Part shown: in pieces, positions 43,622-51,438 of the stretch
Numbering within the stretch: the first letter of the stretch is position 1
Layout of the letters: every line of letters starts with the position of its first letter
NCBI GenBank assembly: GCA_020637635.1
Contig: JACKKB010000005.1
Location: 225,595-289,594, forward strand
Reading direction: 5' to 3'
From: Albidovulum sp.
Lineage (GTDB): Bacteria > Pseudomonadota > Alphaproteobacteria > Rhodobacterales > Rhodobacteraceae
Length of the DNA: 64,000 bases
Position numbers and translations under genes: made by a program
The notes under the pieces: model-generated
Databases searched by the model: none
What the model was told of the DNA's origin: nothing
Seen by the model: only the letters and a program-made list of their open reading frames with translations

Positions 43622-44395
43622 TCACATCGCCGTCCAGCCGCCGTCGACGCTGATCGTGGTGCCGGTGATCTGCTGTGCCGCATCGCTGCACAGGAACACC
43701 GCCGTGCCGCCGATCTCCTCCACCGTCGCGAACTGCCGCGACGGCTGGCGGTCCAGCATCACCTCGCGGATCACGGTCTCGCGGTCCATCTTGTGGACCT
43801 TCATCTGCTCGGGGATCTGCGCCTCGACCAACGGCGTCAGCACATAGCCCGGACAGATCGCGTTGGCGGTGATGCCCTTGCCGGCCACCTCGAGCGCCAC
43901 GGTCTTGGTCAGCCCGACGATGCCGTGCTTGGCCGCGACATAGGCCGACTTGAAGGGCGATGCGGTGAGCCCGTGCGCCGAGGCGATGTTGACGATCCGC
44001 CCCCAGCCCCCGGCATTCATCCCCGGCAGCGCCGCGGCCGTGGTGTGGAAGGCCGCGGACAGGTTGATGGCGAGGATCGCGTTCCATTTCTCGACCGGAA
44101 ACGCGTCGACCGGCGCGACGAACTGGATCCCGGCGTTGTTGACGAGGATATCGCAGCCGCCGACGCCCTCGACCAGCGCGCGGCACTCCGACCCGTTCGA
44201 CATGTCGGCCTTGACATAGGTCACCTTGACGGCGAACTCGGCCGCCATGTCGGCGGCAAGCTCGTGATCGGCGTCGGTGTCGGTGAACGAATTCAGCACG
44301 ATCTCGGCTCCTGCCGCGGCCAGGGCCCGCGCCACGCCAAGCCCGATGCCCGAGTTCGAACCGGTGACGATGGCTCTCTTGCCCGCAAGTGTCAT
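43622..44395 (-). CDS. bdhA: D-3-hydroxybutyrate dehydrogenase
   Basis: 257 aa. SDR enzyme oxidising 3-hydroxybutyrate to acetoacetate with NAD+, used in PHB and ketone-body catabolism. TGSNSGIGLGVA cofactor loop, VNNAGIQFVAPVD with the typical Gln, catalytic Ser in NIASAHGLTASPFKSAYVAAKHG (Tyr and Lys visible), and AICPGYVLTPLVEAQIP, a stretch characteristic of BdhA. ATG 44395 with AAGGAG. The candidate sRNA and its promoter lie upstream on the same strand. Confidence 0.96.
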   Translation of the reverse strand: MTLAGKRAIVTGSNSGIGLGVARALAAAGAEIVLNSFTDTDADHELAADMAAEFAVKVTYVKADMSNGSECRALVEGVGGCDILVNNAGIQFVAPVDAFPVEKWNAILAINLSAAFHTTAAALPGMNAGGWGRIVNIASAHGLTASPFKSAYVAAKHGIVGLTKTVALEVAGKGITANAICPGYVLTPLVEAQIPEQMKVHKMDRETVIREVMLDRQPSRQFATVEEIGGTAVFLCSDAAQQITGTTISVDGGWTAM

Positions 44396-44491
44396 GACTG
44401 ATCTCCTTCTCTCGATGTGCCTGTTCAGAACCTTAGATGCCGCAGCCGCGAATGAAAGGGGCCGGCGCGCAACCGCGATGGGTCATCGATT

Positions 44492-44530
44492 CGCCCGCCC
44501 GTCTCGCCCGCCCGTCTCACCCGCCCGTCT
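44492..44530. repeat. 13-bp tandem repeat, three copies
   Basis: Three 13-bp units C[GA]CCCGCCCGTCT (44492-44504, 44505-44517, 44518-44530) in the bdhA upstream region, between the bdhA start and the sRNA terminator. Confidence 0.85.
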
Positions 44531-44571
44531 CACCGAATCGTGTTCATGCGCCCACGCGACCCGGCGCAGCC

Positions 44572-44602
44572 AATAAAAAAACGCCCGCACGAGGCGGGCG
44601 TT
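44572..44602 (-). terminator. Intrinsic terminator of the candidate sRNA
   Basis: Perfect 9-bp stem: AACGCCCGC (44580-44588) with GCGGGCGTT (44594-44602), 5-nt loop. On the minus strand it runs into TTTTTTTATT. The strongest terminator in the window. Confidence 0.9.
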
Positions 44603-44649
44603 AAGTTATTGAGGCAGGTTTCATACAGGCAAGAAACCTATCGAGCAGT
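44573..44649 (-). ncRNA. Candidate small regulatory RNA (~77 nt)
   Basis: On the minus strand a 17-bp-spaced promoter (44656-44684) is followed 7 nt later by a ~77-nt stretch ending in a strong intrinsic terminator. The RNA would have a first 7-bp stem AGGTTTC/GAAACCT (44616-44639, 10-nt loop), an unpaired A/U-rich linker and the terminator stem. It lies 178 bp or more upstream of bdhA and divergent from the YejA-like gene. A seven-codon ORF (ATG AAA CCT ... TAA) lies inside but has no RBS, so a leader-peptide attenuator is the less likely alternative. Rfam family not recognised. Confidence 0.7.
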
Positions 44650-44655
44650 GAGGTC

Positions 44656-44684
44656 TTTATACGCGCTCCTCTGCCGCTGTCCAA
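44656..44684 (-). promoter_or_regulatory. Promoter of the candidate sRNA
   Basis: Minus strand -35 TTGGAC (44684-44679) and -10 TATAAA (44661-44656), spacer exactly 17 bp. Predicted start near 44649. AT content here is well above the surrounding sequence. Confidence 0.75.
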
Positions 44685-44758
44685 GCTAAAAGTTTGAAAT
44701 GCTTGAGAAGCAGAGATAGCTTCGGTGCAACAATCGCCAGGCAGTGAGGTGGGTCGGC

Positions 44759-46573
44759 ATGAGGCTTTTTTCCGTTGCGGGGATGAGGAAGGGCGCGCTC
44801 CTGGCCGTTGCGTCGCTCTGGACGAGCGCGGCCGCGGCCGAACCGCAGCACGGCATAGCTATGTATGGGCGCCCCGCGCTCCCACCCGATTTTGTGTCGC
44901 TCCCCTATGCCAATCCCGATGCGCCCAAGGGCGGGCGGATCGTCTTCGGCGAGCCGGGCGGGTTCGACAGCCTCAACCCCTGGATCCTGAAGGGCTCCGC
45001 CCCCTGGGGGCTCGGTATCCACACGGTGGAAACGCTGATGGGCCGCTCGATCGACGAACCCTTCACGCTCTACGGGCTTCTGGCCGAATCGGTCGACACC
45101 GACGACGCGCGCTCCTGGGTCGAGTTCACGCTGCGCCCCGAGGCGAGGTTCTCCGACGGCGCCCCGGTCACTGTCGAGGATGTGATGTGGAGTTACGAGA
45201 CACTCGGAACCCTCGGCCATCCGCGCTATCAGACGGCCTGGAAGAAGGTCGCCCGGATGGAAAAGACCGGCGAGCGCAGCATCCGCTTCACCTTCACCGA
45301 GCCCGACCGCGAGCTGGCGCTGCTGATGGGGATGCGCCCGATCCTCGAAAAGGCGCAGTGGGAGGGCAAGGATTTCACCGAAAGCTCGCTCATGGTGCCG
45401 ACGGGCTCCGGGCCCTACGTGGTCGAGAGCTTCGAGCCGGGTCGCTTCATCACCTTCCGACGCAATCCCGACTACTGGGGCCGCGACCTGCCCTTCAACA
45501 GGGGGCAGAACAATTTCGACGAGATCCGCTATGACTATTTCGGCGACGGCGACGTGACCTTCCAGGCCTTCACCGCCGGCGAGGTGACGAGCTTCCGCGA
45601 GAGCAATGCCGCGAAATGGACGAGCCGTTACGACTTTCCGGCCGTGGCCTCGGGCGAGGTGGTGAAGTCCGAGATCCCCAACCAGCGCCCCTCGGGGATC
45701 ACCGGGCTGGTGATGAACACCCGCAACCCGGTCTTCGCCGACTGGCGCGTGCGCGAGGCGATGATCGACGCCTTCAACTTCGAGTTCATCAACCAGACCA
45801 TGAACGGCGGCACCGATCCGCGCATCACCTCCTATTTCTCGAACTCGCCGCTCGGCATGGATCATGCGGCAGCGACCGGCAAGGAAGCCGAGCTTCTCGC
45901 CCCCTTCGCCGCCGACCTGCCGCCCGGCACGATCGAGGGCTATTCCCTGCCCGTGGGCGACGCCGCCCATGCGCTCGACCGCGCCAACCTGCGCCAGGCG
46001 CTGAAGCTCTTCGAAGAGGCCGGGTGGACGGTGCAGGACGGGGTGATGAAGGATGCCGCCGGCACGCCCTTCACCTTCGAGATCCTGCTCGCCTCGGGCG
46101 CCACCGACAGCCAGACGGTGGTCGACATCTATGTCGAGGCGCTGAGAAACCTCGGCATCGTGCCGACCGTGGCCGCCGTCGACAGCGCCCAATACAAGGA
46201 GCGGACGAACACCTATGCCTTCGACATGGCCTGGTACACGCGGTCGCTGTCGCTCAGCCCCGGCAACGAACAGATGCTCTACTGGGGGTCGACAGGGGTC
46301 ACCGAACCCGGCAGCCGCAACTGGATGGGCATGAACTCGCCCGCCGCCGAGGCAATGATCAGGGCGATGATCGAGAGCCGCAGCCAGGAGAATTTCATCG
46401 CCGCGACCAAGGCGCTCGACCGGGTGCTGACGGCCGGGCGCTACGTGATCCCGGTCTGGTATTCCAAGGTTTCGCGGCTCGCCCATTCGAAGAAGCTGCA
46501 CTACCCCGACCGGATCCCGCTTTACGGCGACTGGCCGGGATTCCAGCCCGAGGTCTGGTGGTATGAGGAGTGA
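44759..46573 (+). CDS. ABC transporter substrate-binding protein, family 5 (YejA-like)
   Basis: 604 aa, the length of E. coli YejA. Periplasmic peptide-type binding protein with an N-terminal signal (~1-32, ending SAAAAEP). YejA-like features: the opening HGIAMYGRPALPPDF, YANPDAPKGGRIVFGEPG, FDSLNPWILKG, TVETLMGRSIDEPFTLYGLLAE, and SSLMVPTGSGPYVVES. The matching permease and ATPase genes are not here, so it is an orphan receptor or works with a distant transporter. ATG 44759 follows GAGGTGGG; ATG 44783 is an alternative. Confidence 0.93.
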   Translation: MRLFSVAGMRKGALLAVASLWTSAAAAEPQHGIAMYGRPALPPDFVSLPYANPDAPKGGRIVFGEPGGFDSLNPWILKGSAPWGLGIHTVETLMGRSIDEPFTLYGLLAESVDTDDARSWVEFTLRPEARFSDGAPVTVEDVMWSYETLGTLGHPRYQTAWKKVARMEKTGERSIRFTFTEPDRELALLMGMRPILEKAQWEGKDFTESSLMVPTGSGPYVVESFEPGRFITFRRNPDYWGRDLPFNRGQNNFDEIRYDYFGDGDVTFQAFTAGEVTSFRESNAAKWTSRYDFPAVASGEVVKSEIPNQRPSGITGLVMNTRNPVFADWRVREAMIDAFNFEFINQTMNGGTDPRITSYFSNSPLGMDHAAATGKEAELLAPFAADLPPGTIEGYSLPVGDAAHALDRANLRQALKLFEEAGWTVQDGVMKDAAGTPFTFEILLASGATDSQTVVDIYVEALRNLGIVPTVAAVDSAQYKERTNTYAFDMAWYTRSLSLSPGNEQMLYWGSTGVTEPGSRNWMGMNSPAAEAMIRAMIESRSQENFIAATKALDRVLTAGRYVIPVWYSKVSRLAHSKKLHYPDRIPLYGDWPGFQPEVWWYEE

Positions 46574-46577
46574 GGCG

Positions 46578-46691
46578 ATGCGCAGGGCTTTGCTGATCGG
46601 CCTGCTGGCGCTTCTGGCGGGATGCAACACGGTGGCCGGCGTCGGCGACGACGTCTCGGCCGGGGCCCGCACGGTGCAGAGCTGGTTCTAG
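46578..46691 (+). CDS. Entericidin-like small lipoprotein
   Basis: 37 aa: MRRALLIGLLALLAGC is a signal with lipobox LLAGC (Cys16), followed by NTVAGVGDDVSAGA, the entericidin EcnA/B pattern. Mature lipopeptide of ~22 residues in the envelope. It begins 4 bp after the YejA-like gene stop and is probably co-transcribed. Entericidins have been linked to stationary-phase lysis, but this copy has no recognisable antidote partner. Confidence 0.88.
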   Translation: MRRALLIGLLALLAGCNTVAGVGDDVSAGARTVQSWF

Positions 46692-46819
46692 GACCGCCCC
46701 GGCGCCTTTCGGCGGCCTCTTGCGCGGACAAGTGGTGCGGGATAGAGGGCTGACATGACCGGACCCGCCCCCTGCCCCGTCGATCGCGACCGACCGGAAT
46801 GCCGGACCGGCAGGGCATG

Positions 46820-47467
46820 ATGCTGCGGCGGCTCTCGGCAGAGGCGCTCGGGACCGCCTTCCTCGTGCTCGCGGGCGTCGGCTCGGCGATCATGGCGGCG
46901 ACGCTGTCGCAAGGGAACGATGCGCTGGCGCTTCTGGCCAGCGCCATCGCGACGGGATGCGCGCTTTATGTCCTGATCACGGTGCTGACGCCGGTCTCGG
47001 GCGGCCACATCAACCCGGCGGTGACGCTCGCCTTCCTGATCACCGGCCAGATCACGCCGCGCGCGGCGGCGGCCTATGTGGCGGCGCAGATCGCCGGCGG
47101 CATCGTCGGCGTCTGGGTCGCCCATGCGATGTTCGGGCTCGAGATCTTCCAGTTCGCGCAGATCGCCCGCAACGGCGCGCGGATCGCGCTGGCCGAATTC
47201 GTCGCGACCTTCGGGCTCATCTTCGTCATCGTCGGCGGGGTGCGGAACACGCCGGCCCAGGTGCCGGCGCTGGTCGGCACCTATATCGCCAGCGCCTACT
47301 GGTTCACCGCCTCGACCAGCTTTGCCAATCCCGCCGTCACGATCGCGCGGATCTTCACCGACACGCCGACCGGCATCCTTCCCGTGAACGCGGCCGCCTT
47401 CGTCGCGGCCGAGCTTCTCGGCGCGGCATTGGCGGCGTTTTTTCTGCCGCGCCTCTTTTCCGCATGA
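46820..47467 (+). CDS. Aquaporin / MIP family channel
   Basis: 215 aa, six membrane helices with the two half-helix NPA boxes intact: GGHINPAVTL (~63-72) and SFANPAVTI (~170-178). Short loops and small size fit the bacterial MIP subgroup found as aquaglyceroporin-like channels. The water versus glycerol/metalloid specificity cannot be read here, and there are no ars genes nearby. Start ATG 46820 (or 46817/46799). Confidence 0.92.
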   Translation: MLRRLSAEALGTAFLVLAGVGSAIMAATLSQGNDALALLASAIATGCALYVLITVLTPVSGGHINPAVTLAFLITGQITPRAAAAYVAAQIAGGIVGVWVAHAMFGLEIFQFAQIARNGARIALAEFVATFGLIFVIVGGVRNTPAQVPALVGTYIASAYWFTASTSFANPAVTIARIFTDTPTGILPVNAAAFVAAELLGAALAAFFLPRLFSA

Positions 47468-47516
47468 CCGTTCGGGTGCACACTCGACCCCGGTTCGAGA
47501 CGACAGGGTGACGGCT

Positions 47517-47834
47517 ATGCGTTGGCATCACGTTCAGGAAAACTGGCCCGCGTTCTTCGACGCGATCCTCGACAAGTGGCCCGACGCCGACGAGACGGAA
47601 CTGGAAGAGATCGACGGCGACCAGCGCGCCTTCGTCGCCTATATCGCCGGACTGACCGGTCAGGAACCCTCCGATGCCCGCGAGGAGATCCGCGACTGGC
47701 TGGCGGGCGAACTGCCCTCGGACGTGGTCATGGACGAACGCCACGACGACCAGTCGATCCGCCTTTCGGCCAAGTATCTGCCCGAGGGCGAGGACGAATA
47801 CGACGACGACGCCCGCTTTGGCGACGACGGCTGA
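47517..47834 (+). CDS. Acidic CsbD-like stress protein
   Basis: 105 aa, strongly acidic with an Asp/Glu-rich C-terminal tail. The N-terminal half (MRWHHVQENWPAFFDAILDKW...ELEEIDGD...FVAYIAGLTG) follows the CsbD layout of W..NW..F...KW....D...I.G, a family of small general-stress proteins of unknown mechanism. Similarity is by spacing of aromatic and Gly/Asp residues, so the call is moderate. It follows the aquaporin gene by 49 bp. Confidence 0.65.
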   Translation: MRWHHVQENWPAFFDAILDKWPDADETELEEIDGDQRAFVAYIAGLTGQEPSDAREEIRDWLAGELPSDVVMDERHDDQSIRLSAKYLPEGEDEYDDDARFGDDG

Positions 47835-47861
47835 GCCGTGCAGGCCAGCCGAGCGCGCCGA

Positions 47862-48545
47862 TCAGCCGAGCGCGTAGCCCGCGCCGCGCACCGTGCGCAC
47901 CGGATCGTCGCCGCCAAAGGCGCAGAGCGCCTTCCTGAGCCGCCCGACATGGACATCGACGGTGCGGGTATCGACATAGATGTCGCGCCCCCAGACACGG
48001 TCGAGAAGCTGTTCGCGGCTCCAGACCTTGCCGGGCCTTTCCATGAACGTGGTCAAGAGCCGGAACTCCGTCGGGCCGAGCTTCAGCGTCTTGCCGGCGC
48101 GGTTGACCCGATGCGTCTCGGGGTCGAGCGTGATGTCGCCGAACTCCAGCAATGCGCCGAGCGCCGAGGGCCGCGAACGGCGCAGCTGCGTGCGCACCCG
48201 CGCCATCAGCTCGGCCACCGAATAGGGCTTGACCATGTAGTCGTCCGCGCCGGTCTCCAGCCCGCGCACCAGATCGACCTCTTCGGAGCGGGCGGAGAGC
48301 ATGATGATCGGCACGTCGCGGGTCTCGGGCCGCGCCTTCAGCCGCCGGCAGACCTCGATGCCCGAGACGCTCGGCAGCATCCAGTCGAGCACGATCAGGT
48401 CGGGCGGCGCCTCGAGCGCTAGCAGCAGCGCCTCCTCGCCGTTGTCGGCCTGCGCGACGCGAAAGCCCTCGGCCTCGAGGTTGTAGGTCAGGACCTCCCG
48501 CTGCGCGGCCTCGTCCTCGACGACCAGTACGCTCGGCGCCGGCAT
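47862..48545 (-). CDS. phoB: Phosphate-regulon response regulator PhoB
   Basis: 227 aa from ATG 48545. Receiver domain with phosphoacceptor Asp54 (LIVLDWMLP), acidic cluster EDE at 10-12 and Lys in MVKPYS; C-terminal winged helix of the OmpR/PhoB type (TEFRLLTTFMERPGKVWSREQLLDRVWG, VDVHVGRLRKAL). Activates pho genes at Pho boxes such as the one upstream of pstS. Last gene of the cluster, 1 bp after phoU. Confidence 0.95.
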   Translation of the reverse strand: MPAPSVLVVEDEAAQREVLTYNLEAEGFRVAQADNGEEALLLALEAPPDLIVLDWMLPSVSGIEVCRRLKARPETRDVPIIMLSARSEEVDLVRGLETGADDYMVKPYSVAELMARVRTQLRRSRPSALGALLEFGDITLDPETHRVNRAGKTLKLGPTEFRLLTTFMERPGKVWSREQLLDRVWGRDIYVDTRTVDVHVGRLRKALCAFGGDDPVRTVRGAGYALG

Positions 48546-48546
48546 C

Positions 48547-49260
48547 TCAGCTTTCCCCGACCCCGACCGTCGTGACGTTCTCGACCTTCGGCCGGTCGTC
48601 ATCGGGCAGCGTGCCGGTTACCAGATAGATCACCTGCTCGGCGATGGCCGTGGCATGATCGCCCATCCGTTCGAGGTTCTTGGCGATGAAGTGCAGATGC
48701 ATGCAGGCGGTGATGTTGCGGGGATCCTCCATCATGTGGGTGAGGAATTCGCGGAAGAGCGCGTTGTACATCTGGTCGACCTCGCGGTCGCGCACGCGCA
48801 CGTCCTCGGCCAGCTGCGTGTCGCGCTGGATATATGCGTCGAGCGCGTGGCTCAGCATGTCGGTCACCGTCCTGGCCATGCGCCGGATCGCCCCGCCCGC
48901 GCCCGGGACCGCCGGCATCTGACCGAGGACATTGGCCCGCTTGGCCATGTTCTTGGCATAGTCGCCGACCCGCTCGAGGCTCGCGGAGATCTTCATCACG
49001 GTCAGCACCGTGCGCAGGTCCGATGCCGTGGGCGCCCTGAGCGCGATGAGCCGGGCGGCATCCTCGTTCACCCGCTCCTCGAGCGCGTCGATGGCCTTGT
49101 CGTTCAGGCGCACCTTCTCGGCCTGCTCCTCGTCGCGGCTTTCAAGCGCCTCGGCGGCTTCCATGATCGCCGTCTCGACCATGCCTCCCATGCGCATGAC
49201 CATGGCCTGGATACCCTCCAGGTCGCGGTCGAAGGCCCTCAGGATATGGCGATCGTTCAT
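48547..49260 (-). CDS. phoU: Phosphate signalling protein PhoU
   Basis: 237 aa, two three-helix PhoU repeats (~1-115 and ~120-220). The first has RAFDRDLEGIQAMVMRMGGMVETAI; metal-site acidic motifs include RVGDYAKNMAKR and RMGDHATAIAEQ, the usual (E/D)xxxD-type clusters. It links Pst transporter status to PhoR. GAGGAGG precedes ATG 49260, 11 bp after pstB. Confidence 0.97.
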   Translation of the reverse strand: MNDRHILRAFDRDLEGIQAMVMRMGGMVETAIMEAAEALESRDEEQAEKVRLNDKAIDALEERVNEDAARLIALRAPTASDLRTVLTVMKISASLERVGDYAKNMAKRANVLGQMPAVPGAGGAIRRMARTVTDMLSHALDAYIQRDTQLAEDVRVRDREVDQMYNALFREFLTHMMEDPRNITACMHLHFIAKNLERMGDHATAIAEQVIYLVTGTLPDDDRPKVENVTTVGVGES

Positions 49261-49271
49261 CTCGGTCCTCC

Positions 49272-50069
49272 TCAGCCGATGCGGCCGGTGATGTAGCTTT
49301 CGGTGCGCGGGTCCTTCGGATTGGTGAAGACCTGCGAGGTTTCGCCGAACTCCACCAGGTTGCCGAGGTGGAAGAAGGCCGTGTTCTGGCTCACGCGCGC
49401 GGCCTGCTGCATCGAATGGGTGACGATGACGACGGCGAAGCGTGACCGCAACTCGTCGATCAGTTCCTCGACCTGGGCCGTGGCGATGGGGTCCAGCGCC
49501 GAACAGGGCTCGTCCATCAGCAGCACCTCGGGGCTGGTCGCGACCGCGCGCGCGATGCAGAGGCGTTGCTGCTGGCCGCCCGAAAGCCCGGTGCCGGGCG
49601 CCGCGAGCCGGTCCTTGACCTCGCCCCAGAGCGCGGCGCGGCGCAGCGAGGTCTCGACCACCTCGTCGAGCTCGGCCCTGGAGCGCGTCAGCCCGTGGAT
49701 CCGCGGCCCGTAGGCGACATTGTCGTAGATCGACTTCGGAAACGGATTGGGCTTCTGGAACACCATGCCGACCTTGGCGCGCAGCTGCACCGGATCGACG
49801 CGGCGGTCGTAGATATCGTCGCCGTCGAGCCGGATCTCGCCCTCGACCCGGCAGACCGGGATGGTGTCGTTCATCCGGTTCAGGCAGCGCAGGAAGGTCG
49901 ACTTGCCGCAGCCCGAGGGGCCGATGAAGGCGGTGACCATGCGGTCGTTGATGTCGACATCCACATCCTTGATGGCATGGTTGGCGCCGTAATGGACCTG
50001 CACCTTGCGGGCGGCGATCTTGATGTCGGTCAGGTTCACGCCCGTCTCCGTCCGGCTCATGTCGTTCAT
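49272..50069 (-). CDS. pstB: Phosphate ABC transporter ATP-binding protein PstB
   Basis: 265 aa if started at ATG 50069; several in-frame ATGs (50075, 50087, 50090) are close by and AAGGG best fits 50069. ABC ATPase: Walker A GPSGCGKS, Q-loop VFQKPNPFPKSIYDNVAYGPR (typical of PstB), signature LSGGQQQR, Walker B LLMDEPCSALDP and H-loop VTHSMQQAARVS. Energises phosphate import by PstSCA. Confidence 0.97.
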   Translation of the reverse strand: MNDMSRTETGVNLTDIKIAARKVQVHYGANHAIKDVDVDINDRMVTAFIGPSGCGKSTFLRCLNRMNDTIPVCRVEGEIRLDGDDIYDRRVDPVQLRAKVGMVFQKPNPFPKSIYDNVAYGPRIHGLTRSRAELDEVVETSLRRAALWGEVKDRLAAPGTGLSGGQQQRLCIARAVATSPEVLLMDEPCSALDPIATAQVEELIDELRSRFAVVIVTHSMQQAARVSQNTAFFHLGNLVEFGETSQVFTNPKDPRTESYITGRIG

Positions 50070-50091
50070 TGCCATTTCCCTTGCCATCATA

Positions 50092-51438
50092 TCACCAGCG
50101 CCGTTCAAAGCGACGGCGGACGACAATGGCCGCCGCGTTCATCGCCAGAAGGAAGATCAGAAGAACGATGATCGCGCCCGAGGCGCGCTCGGCGAAGGCG
50201 GGATCGGCACGCTGCGTCCAGTTGTAGATCTGCACCGGCAGGGCCGAGGCGGGATCGAACAGCCCCCCGGGCAGACCCTCGGGATAATCGCGCACGAAGG
50301 CAACCATGCCGATCAGAAGAAGCGGCGCCGTTTCACCGAGGGCCTGCCCCAGCCCGATGATGAGGCCGGTCAGGATGCCGGGTGTCGCCAGCGGCAGGAC
50401 ATGGTGGAAGACGGTCTGCATCTTCGATGCGCCGACGCCGAGGGCGGCATCGCGGATCGACGGCGGCACCGCCTTGATGGCAGCGCGGGCGGGAATGATG
50501 ATCCGCGGCAGCGTCATCAACGTCAGAACCAGCCCGCCGACGACCGGCGCCGACTGCGGCAGCCCGGCGAAGTTGATGAAGATGGCCAGACCGAGGATGC
50601 CGAAGACGATCGATGGCACCGCGGCGAGGTTCGAGATGTTCACCTCGATCAGGTCGGTGAAGCGGTTCCTGGGCGCGAATTCCTCCAGATAGATCGAGGC
50701 CGCGACGCCGATCGGCAGCGACAGCGCCAGAACGACGATCATCATGTAGGCCGAGCCGAGGATCGCGATGCCGAGCCCCGCCGCCTCGGGGCGCAGCTCG
50801 GAGGCATCGGGATCGGTGATGAAACGCCAGTTGAAGGAAGTGCCGAGAAGCCCCTGCGCCCGCAGCGCATCGGCGAGATGAAGCTGCGCCGGCGAGACAT
50901 TGCTGTCGCGCGCGGCCGAGTCCTGCGTCACCCGGCCCTTCATGTATCCGTCGATCCGGCTGCTGGCGAGGATCCGGAACTCCTGCGTGGTGCCGATCAG
51001 CGCCGGGTCGGCCAGCACCGCCGAGCGCACCGTGGCGGCGGCCTGCCTTGACACCATTCTGGAGATGTCGGACTTGCCGAGCCCCTCGACCGTGATCCCG
51101 CTGGCGGCGATGGCCTCGCCGAGCGCCCTGTCGATGAGCCTGCCATAGCCGATTGTGGTGACCTTCCGCAGCGCCGCGGGGTCGCGCGTGCCGGACGGGT
51201 CGAGCACCGCCTCGTCGAGCGCGATCGGTAGGTGAAGGAAGGTCTGGCGAAAGGCGCTCGTGCCATGCGACAGGATCGAGATGAGCAGGATCATGAGCGC
51301 GATCATGGCGATGGCGATGGCGGTCACGCCGTAGAGCCGGAACCGGGCCTCGGCGGCATTGCGCCTGAGCGTGCGGGCATCGGGCTCGAGCAGCGAGCCG
51401 CCGCGCGGGCGCGCGGGGGGGAAGGCCGCATCGGTCAT
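50092..51438 (-). CDS. pstA: Phosphate ABC transporter permease PstA
   Basis: 448 aa, much longer than E. coli PstA (296). After a first membrane helix (~38-58) there is a ~170-residue hydrophilic, probably periplasmic insert before the conserved five-helix permease core (~230-440; EAA-type loop LGVGASKMQTVFHHVLPLATPGI). The long form occurs widely in alphaproteobacteria. Start overlaps the pstC stop by 4 bp (ATGA). Confidence 0.95.
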   Translation of the reverse strand: MTDAAFPPARPRGGSLLEPDARTLRRNAAEARFRLYGVTAIAIAMIALMILLISILSHGTSAFRQTFLHLPIALDEAVLDPSGTRDPAALRKVTTIGYGRLIDRALGEAIAASGITVEGLGKSDISRMVSRQAAATVRSAVLADPALIGTTQEFRILASSRIDGYMKGRVTQDSAARDSNVSPAQLHLADALRAQGLLGTSFNWRFITDPDASELRPEAAGLGIAILGSAYMMIVVLALSLPIGVAASIYLEEFAPRNRFTDLIEVNISNLAAVPSIVFGILGLAIFINFAGLPQSAPVVGGLVLTLMTLPRIIIPARAAIKAVPPSIRDAALGVGASKMQTVFHHVLPLATPGILTGLIIGLGQALGETAPLLLIGMVAFVRDYPEGLPGGLFDPASALPVQIYNWTQRADPAFAERASGAIIVLLIFLLAMNAAAIVVRRRFERRW

